Assembly (NCBI GenBank): GCA_022605425.2
Contig: CM061254.1
Span: forward strand, 1 to 64,000
Direction of reading: 5' to 3'
Length of the DNA stretch: 64,000 bases
Source of the DNA: Hamiltosporidium tvaerminnensis
Taxonomy: Eukaryota; Microsporidia; Dubosqiidae
The notes under the pieces were generated by a model. That model saw nothing but the letters and a program-made list of their open reading frames with translations, was not told where the DNA came from and ran no database searches. A program made the position numbers and the translations under genes. Positions 57,794 to 64,000 of this stretch are shown here, one piece after another. The first letter of the stretch is position 1. Every line of letters begins with the position of its first letter.

Positions 57794-58150
57794 TACTTTT
57801 TGATTCGAAGGGGTAAGTTCGAAAAAAATATAAATTTTGAATTTTAGAAAATATTTTTATGAATTTGAATTTATTTAAAAAATTTTTTATGAAGTTTGGA
57901 ACGAATTTGGTTAAAAAAAATTAAAATAGTTTTATTTTACGGTAATTCATATTAAAGCAATTAAAATTTTTGAAGGAGTAAAAATATTTTTTTATTCCAA
58001 TTTTGAATCCGAATCTAATGTTTTAACAATATATAAATAGAAATATTAATACAATACTTGTTATATTAGCTTAAATATTTAAATCGCAGATTCTTTGTAA
58101 ATATTTTATATATTAAATTTCCTTTGTACTTACAATCTCATCATATTGCT

Positions 58151-58207
58151 GTTTATTTTGTTTATTTTGTTTATTTTGTTTATTTTGTTTATTTTGTTTA
58201 TTTTGTT
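58151..58207. repeat. Minisatellite, 9-bp unit TTTATTTTG, about six copies
   Basis: Near-perfect tandem copies just downstream of the WD40 gene's stop codon. Any frame through it (Phe-Ile-Leu repeats) is an artefact. Confidence 0.9.
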
Positions 58208-58240
58208 TAAATTACTTAAATTACTTAAATATGCTTGTAT

Positions 58241-59719
58241 TTACATTCTAGTCATATCACCGATTCTATCTGAATATTCCTCTAAATCTACGTCTTCTCT
58301 ATCATTAAGCATTTCAAATAATGCAATTGTATTTTCATTATCTTCTTCATTTTCATTTGTATTTGTGAATTCAAATGGTGAATAGACATAGAAACAGTTC
58401 TCGATACCGGAACAGAAGATGTACGGATATAAAGGATGCATGATAGTTGTATTAATGTTACCTCTGAATCCTTTTAAAACATTTGAATCTGTAAAAATGG
58501 CCGGATTACAATTTTTAAAAGAATATTTAGAAAATATAGAATCTTTATAATTTATGGTACTTTCATAAGTTTTTAATTTTGGGAATATTGGTTGCTCTTT
58601 ATATTGAATGTTTTCATAACCAAATGAATTAATATTGCTTGTAATATTCCTATTTACTGTATAATCTAGAAGATTGTAAGATCTATATTTGGTATTTGTA
58701 GTGTATGAATTATTTTTTAAATTAGTGCTTTTCAAATTTATATTTTTTGTCGAATCGTATGGTTTTAAATCGCTAATACTGTTTTTTTCTATATAATTAA
58801 TATTTCCGTTAAAGGAAATATTTTTATTGGAAGATTCATTTTTTACAATATTGTGTTTTTCTTTAAAAAAATCATGAAAAGAATTTTCTGGGTCGGGTGG
58901 AAATTTCCAGTAAATAACAGCTTTGTTATCTGAACCTGATAGTATAAAGGAGTCTGATGGTCCTCCAAAAGAATAATTCTTCATTGTACAAACGTGTTTG
59001 ACATTTTCATTATAAAAAATATGAGTAGGACTGGTATGTTCTTTAGAATAAAGAAGGGGAAGAAAATAAAAAGGAGAAACTAAGATGTACCTACCATTCT
59101 GGTTGAAAACGCAACTGGAGATAGAAAGTCGGTGATTTCTATTCTTGTATATGTTTGTATCGTAGATAAGTAAAGGAGCGCTGAGATTTCTTCTATCGAA
59201 TAGTTCCAATTTACCTTCGTTTCCAGAAATCACAAGAGTTGAATCGAAAGGATTAAACGAAAGTGAAGTTAGATTTTGGGATGTTGCCAACATCTTTATA
59301 CGTTTTTTTACTCTTTTATCGTACATAAATAGTCCATTTGTGGAAGCCACACCAAATATATTTGGTGAATTGGAACAAATATCTATTTTATGACATCTAT
59401 GACTTGATCTCTCGGTTTTATACTTAATTTTACACTTTACGGTATCATAAACATGTGCAAACCCATCCAAACTACAAGAAAATATTTCAGTATCCGACAT
59501 TCCAAACTTCAGCGAAAATACATTGTTTCTATGTCCAATCAACCTACACACTTCCTTACAAAACACATTGTCTAACAAATCATGCACAACAATTTTTTGG
59601 TCATCACTTCCACTAGCCAAATACTTTCCACTTTGAGATATTGATAAAGCATTAATACATCCACTATGACTGTAAACCTTCTTAAAATATTTAAACTGAT
59701 AGTTGTGTAACTCAAACAT
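58241..59719 (-). CDS. WD40-repeat protein of the DCAF5/DCAF8 type, 492 aa
   Basis: WD repeats start at residue ~15: GCINALSIS...LASGSDD (20-40), GHRNNVFSLKF (62-72), then a divergent blade, LTSLSFNPFD...LELFDRR (150-177), SSCVFNQNGRYILVSP (201-216), and FILSGSDNKAVIYWKFPPDP (258-277). A ~135-residue Asn/Ser-rich insert follows, then a last blade with HPLYPYIFCSGIENCFYVYSP (near 435-455) and an acidic tail. The order, the YWKFP...PDP block and the SG(V/I)E blade resemble human DCAF5/DCAF8, substrate receptors of CUL4-DDB1 ubiquitin ligase. Consecutive blades end YDKR (133-136) and FDRR (174-177), like the DxR motif used to bind DDB1. Whether this organism has CUL4/DDB1 is unknown. A CCC motif lies five bases before the ATG. 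Confidence 0.85.
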   Translation of the reverse strand: MFELHNYQFKYFKKVYSHSGCINALSISQSGKYLASGSDDQKIVVHDLLDNVFCKEVCRLIGHRNNVFSLKFGMSDTEIFSCSLDGFAHVYDTVKCKIKYKTERSSHRCHKIDICSNSPNIFGVASTNGLFMYDKRVKKRIKMLATSQNLTSLSFNPFDSTLVISGNEGKLELFDRRNLSAPLLIYDTNIYKNRNHRLSISSCVFNQNGRYILVSPFYFLPLLYSKEHTSPTHIFYNENVKHVCTMKNYSFGGPSDSFILSGSDNKAVIYWKFPPDPENSFHDFFKEKHNIVKNESSNKNISFNGNINYIEKNSISDLKPYDSTKNINLKSTNLKNNSYTTNTKYRSYNLLDYTVNRNITSNINSFGYENIQYKEQPIFPKLKTYESTINYKDSIFSKYSFKNCNPAIFTDSNVLKGFRGNINTTIMHPLYPYIFCSGIENCFYVYSPFEFTNTNENEEDNENTIALFEMLNDREDVDLEEYSDRIGDMTRM

Positions 59720-59724
59720 TAGAT

Positions 59725-59727
59725 GGG
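59725..59727 (-). promoter_or_regulatory. CCC-like motif upstream of the WD40 gene
   Basis: On the minus strand the context is GATTCCCATCTAATG, with CCC five bases before the start codon in otherwise AT-only sequence. This fits the CCC-like start-proximal signal described in microsporidia. Confidence 0.45.
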
Positions 59728-61534
59728 AATCTATTTTTTATTTTTTTAATCCGTAAAAATAATGTTATCTTAATTTATCATCAATTATTAAGCAATATAA
59801 TCTTTAATTGCTAAATTTTAAAATATATTTTCATAATTTTACTTAAAGAAAACTATTTATTAAAAGAGATCTTATAAGATAAAATGTATAAAAGAATTAT
59901 ATTTTACATTTTTATATGATTATACTAACTTTCATCTCTCATTTCAAATCTTTAAAATATAATTTTGTGTTTCTCAAAAGTATATTAAAAAATTTTGAGA
60001 AAATCTTAAATTTAAATGTGAGAATCGGAAAAAAGATTATAAGCTGCTGGTTATAAATAAGAAAAAATCAATTTTAATGATTTTGTTATTTCTTAGATCT
60101 GGAAAACCAGTACACTGTAATTATTATAAATTTATATTCAAAAAATATTTTGATTTTACTTGTTTCGACTAAATTTGTTAACTTTTTACAAATAAAATAC
60201 TTTCTTTTGTATATTTTTAGTATAAAGAACAAATAAAGATTGTCCTTTGAATTCATTTTTTTAGAAATAAAATGTTAAATTTTATTTTCTCATTGTAAAG
60301 AACGGATTATAAAGTCTTTTGAATCAATTTTTACAAATTAAATGTTAAATTTTATCTTTCTCACTATAAAGAAAGGATTATAATTGAGTTATTAATCCAT
60401 TTCTCTGAATTCATCTTTTTAAAAATAAAATATAAATTTATACTTTTTAAAAAAACAGATAATAATTGTCTTTTATTTCTTCTCATAATTTAAAATATAA
60501 CATTTGTCTATTCATTCCTACAATTTTAAACAGATTTTGTCACTATTTTTTACTTATTTTTATATTAATTTATTTTTAAAGAATTAGAATCGGACTAGCT
60601 GATACAATAGCTTTATATAATTTGTATTTTGATTTGGTTTATAAATTTTTATAGTAGAAATATTTTTAAATTAAAAATATATCTCCTTTATATAAATAAT
60701 CTTTCATTTTTATTTTTTTTAAAAACTATAAATATTTTTCAAATCAAGAAAAAAGTATGTATAATTTTACTTATCAGTATAGTTTGTACTTAAGATTATA
60801 ATTTTACTTAAGATTATAGTTTTATTCATTATTATAATTTTACTTATCAGTATAGTTTGTACTTAACAATATAATTTTACTTAAGATTATATTTTTATTC
60901 ACTATTATAATTTTACTTAAGATTATAGTTTTATTCATTATTATAGTTGTACTTAACATTTTAATTTGTACCTAACAGTATAATTTTTTTAACAGAGAAA
61001 CTAAAAACCTAGATTTACAACTTTAAATGGTAAACAATATAACCTTTGTGTAAATAAATAAATTAATATTTATTATTTGTGATTATAAATGTGTTTTTAT
61101 TTAGAAAAAAATTGTAGATTTCTAATAATAAATATAAATTTATTTTTTTAAATAGGAAATTAAATAAGAAGAAGATAAATTGTAGTAAATAATGTTTTTT
61201 CTTTTGTATTTCAATATCAATTGAATTTTAGATAGGAAGTTAAATATGAAAATATTTTTAATTGAAGTAAAAGATATGTTCTTCTTACCAGATTAGTTTT
61301 TAAAGAACTAAATCTGTAAAATTTTTAATTTAATGAAAACTAATCTTTTATTTAGGGTAAAAGTATTTTTTTTATTTAAATTCCTATTTAAATCTCTATA
61401 ATTGTAAAAAAAAAGTATTTTTTTCTTTTCTATATTTCTTCTAAGATATAAATAAATTATTGAAGCTAAACTATAGAAGTAATGAAAAGAAAATTTATAA
61501 TACAGAATCTAATAATTACAAATAATTTTTATTT
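59728..61534. repeat. AT-rich spacer with tandem repeats
   Basis: Two ~70-bp units with AAATGTTAAATTTTAT start near 60270 and 60340. From about 60760 to 60985 a degenerate array repeats ATAATTTTACTTAAGATTAT and TAGTTTTATTCATTAT-like words. No gene seen. Confidence 0.6.
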
Positions 61535-61740
61535 GATAAAATTCTGAGTTAAAATATTTTTACCATTTTTATATATTTTCTTCTACCCTCTTAACTATTT
61601 ATTTAATAAAATTCTGAGTTAAAATATTTTTACCATTTTTATATATTTTCTTCTACCTTCTTAACTATTTATTTAATAAAATTCTGAGTTAAAATATTTT
61701 TACCATTTTTATATATTTTCTTCTACCTCCTTAACCACTA
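61535..61740. repeat. 70-bp tandem repeat, three copies
   Basis: ATTCTGAGTTAAAATATTTT begins at 61541, 61611 and 61681, an exact 70-base period, with almost identical units. It ends just before the 61.8-kb copy of element family A. Confidence 0.9.
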
Positions 61741-61756
61741 AATTACAAATAATTCC

Positions 61757-62478
61757 TTTATTTAAAAGTATCACATCTTTTTAAAATAGTGGCAAGTGTT
61801 ATATTTGTTTTTATGACATTAACGCAGTTCTAGGTTTAACATAAATAACTGCTACCCCAACACTCCATCGGCAACCCCTGCGATACCTACGTTTCAAAGC
61901 CTTTCATCTACCAGGTGTGTAGAACCTAAATAATAGGCGAGGCAGTTGCCCGAAGTAAGTTAATGTCCGTTGCATGGAGTGTGATCGAAGGCTGAAGCCA
62001 CCCCCCCCTGGGCTCCCCCAAGACTATGCAGCATTCCCACTTACTCTACACTTTCTGAACCCAATAAACTTCTAGCTAAGATATATTTCAGAGATTTACA
62101 TGGGGTCCACCTAGACAGTGCAATGTCATACCAACAGGTATACCCAGCAACTTAGCGTTCCCGGCTTATAATGGTTTTTAATCTTCTTTGTTAAGTCTTC
62201 TAACCTGAGTGAGCACGGCTTGTTTTTATGCTTTTACATGGTAATTACCTACATGTTCAGCTGCGGTCTGCAATCTGGTAACATAAAAAACTACAAATTA
62301 ATTCTAGAAAATTTTTCTCCATTTCTTAGACCTCTCCTCTTCATAACAACTCCCATGGAACAACCGAAGATTTAGTGTGGTTTAATTCCCACTAAAAATC
62401 CAAACAATGATCTTCACACCAGTTTCACACACTCATTGCCAAGCAGAAAGTTTTTTATGTGTTTATCCTCTCTCCTCA
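61757..62478 (+). repeat. ~0.7-kb dispersed element (family A), copy 5
   Basis: Very similar to 38217-38943 over nearly its whole length, from CTTTATTTAAAAGTATCACA to GTGTTTATCCTCTCTCC. It has a short internal deletion near 62180 and a C-run expansion near 61990. Its high similarity to the 38-kb copy suggests recent activity. Flanks AACCACTAAATTAC... and AACTGCATTAAAAT... are only loosely alike, so the target-site duplication is uncertain. Confidence 0.9.
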
Positions 62479-63409
62479 ACTGCATTAAAATAAAATAAAT
62501 AATTTATTTCAATTTTTTATAATATTTATGTGAATAGAATATTATTTTATGTTTTTTTTTATTAAAATAAAGGTATTTTCGTTTGCCAAATATTATTTAT
62601 TTTACCTTTGATTCTACTTTTTTTTCCTTTTTATCTCAAATATAATTTTTTTATTCTTTCATGAATATATAAGTCATATATACTTATACAGCCATACATA
62701 CTTATTCAACCATAAGTATTTATACAGCCATTAGCAAATTTATTTCAATGTTTTATATTTCTTATGAATAACTTTTATTTTTCTTTGGTTTTTTTATTTT
62801 ATATTACAAATCTACAAATCCACAAATCAAAATTTCTTAATTTTTTAATTTAAATATTTTTTATCATTTTGTTGTTATTTTTTTTGATCATTTTTCTGCC
62901 ATTTTTTTAATTTTATAACTGTCAATCAGTAGTCTTAAAAGGGATATATTATTTAATTAAAAACCGTTATAAAAAAAGAGAGGTATTTTTATAATTGGAT
63001 TTGGATTTCTGCGATTTGAGTTAGATTTATAGAGATAATATTTATATTTTTAAAATTTGATTTATATTTCTGCGATTTTATTTAGATTTAGAATTTGATT
63101 GTATTTTTATAATTTTATTTATATTTATGGGATTTTATTTATATTTTTATAATTTAATTGTATATTTAGAATTTGATTTAGATTTCTGTAATTTGATTTA
63201 TATTTTTACGATGAAATTCATATTTAGAATTTGTTTATAGGTTTGCAATTTAATTGTATTTTTCTAATTTAAAGTTGCATTTTTATTCAAATTTGTGTTT
63301 TTAAGATTTTTATTTATAAGTATCAAGTTTCTTTAGGAAATTAAAAAAATAATTTTATAGTTCAAATCAAAATAAATAAATAAATTTGTATAAATTTAAC
63401 TCAAATTTA
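62479..63409. other. AT-rich spacer with degenerate minisatellites
   Basis: Repeats of ACTTATACAGCCATA type near 62690-62735. From about 63000 to 63260 there are many variants of GATTTATATTTCTGCGATTT. No gene seen. Confidence 0.5.
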
Positions 63410-63529
63410 AAAATATATCTATTTTAGTAAAAAAAAATATATTATTATTATATACAAATTTTAAAATTTTTATTATTTTTACTTTTTTTGGTAAAAAAAT
63501 ATTTTTTTTTACTAAAATAGATATATTTT
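63410..63529. repeat. Perfect 31-bp inverted repeat
   Basis: The arms 63410-63440 and 63499-63529 are exact reverse complements (each contains ATATCTATTTTAGT or its complement) with a 58-base loop. It is about 290 bases upstream of the TPR gene's start. Confidence 0.85.
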
Positions 63530-63822
63530 ATTTATTGTTCCAGTTTATTTCTATATTCTTTTATAGATAAAAGAATTTTAAAGAAGATCTACTGATTAAT
63601 CTTAAATTATTTTTTTTAATTAAAAATATAAAATTTTATTTAAAGATACAAGTCAAGATAAATTTTGACTTTACAAAATATATTTTGAATGATAAATAAT
63701 CTGATTGGTTACTAGAAAAGTATTTTTTTTTCCTTTTTTATATTTTTTATATAAATTTATTTACCGTTTAGTATTTTTTAATTTAATTTTATATTTTTAT
63801 ATCAAATTAGATATCAGAGGGT

Positions 63823-64000
63823 ATGGAAAGTAAAGAAAATATAAAAATATCCAAAATACCGACACACCTACCTAAAAGTAATATTTTAGTATTGATATGG
63901 CAAGATGTAGGTAGTTTATATTCCATTTTTGGAGATCATAAAAAATCAATACATTCTTATGAACGCGCATTGCAACAGAATGAAAGAAATGCTATCATCT
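63823..64000 (+). CDS. TPR-repeat protein, N-terminal part (possibly CYC8/SSN6-like), partial
   Basis: The frame begins at an ATG preceded by AGAGGGT and is open to the window edge, 59 codons. After ~20 polar residues comes a tetratricopeptide repeat: LIWQDVGSLYSIFGDHKKSI followed by HSYERALQQNERN. W, G, Y, G and A fall at the standard TPR positions. The W..(L/V)GSL...GD...A...YE.AL..N pattern at the extreme N-terminus resembles the first repeat of the CYC8/SSN6 transcriptional co-repressor, but many TPR proteins share it. A GGG motif one base before the ATG fits the microsporidian start-proximal signal. The rest of the gene lies beyond the window. Confidence 0.7.
   Translation, partial: MESKENIKISKIPTHLPKSNILVLIWQDVGSLYSIFGDHKKSIHSYERALQQNERNAII

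Noticed and set aside
58146-58385. 79-codon Phe-Ile-Leu frame
   Set aside because: Translation of a 9-bp minisatellite plus the antisense of the WD40 gene's acidic tail.

Overview
The window is one chromosome end of a very AT-rich eukaryotic nuclear genome. It opens with about 110 perfect CCCTAA telomere repeats (TTAGGG on the other strand). Before them are ten bases that match the end of an Oxford Nanopore adapter, so the telomere is a true read end and the assembly is nanopore-based. The recognisable genes are intronless. Several have a short CCC or GGG motif just upstream of the ATG, as described for microsporidian promoters, and the proteins are divergent and short. A large, repeat-loaded microsporidian genome is my best guess, but the sequence alone does not prove it.

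Layout. 11-668: telomere. 668-about 7660: two non-LTR retrotransposons of one family, head to tail and both reading away from the telomere. Each has an intact endonuclease-reverse transcriptase ORF2. Telomere repeats are joined directly inside ORF1 of the first copy. Both copies carry the same small GAAA-capped hairpin in the 3' region, with compensatory base changes. About 7.7-55 kb: a long AT-rich interior with almost no intact genes. It holds decayed genes, including a DBP5-like DEAD-box helicase relic and a broken copy of a putative secreted protein family. It also holds one intact member of that family (35.4-37.3 kb), four copies of a 234-bp SINE-like element and four of the five copies of a ~0.7-kb element. 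Both element families show target-site duplications. 55.5-64 kb: a more normal gene region with three small hypothetical proteins, a DCAF5/DCAF8-like WD40 protein, tandem repeats, the fifth copy of the ~0.7-kb element, and the start of a TPR protein that leaves the window.

How the parts relate. The two LINEs are the only visible source of reverse transcriptase and target-primed endonuclease here. They are plausible drivers of the two non-autonomous families, but no shared 3' tail was found by eye. The intact and broken secreted-type paralogues lie about 12 kb apart on the same strand, consistent with a subtelomeric multigene family under turnover. Many 'empty' stretches read as protein in one or more frames, interrupted by stops and frameshifts, so the interior looks like a gene graveyard. 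Relics were found by partial reading by eye and the list is not exhaustive. Single-base frameshifts in homopolymers could be nanopore errors; in-frame stops could not easily be.
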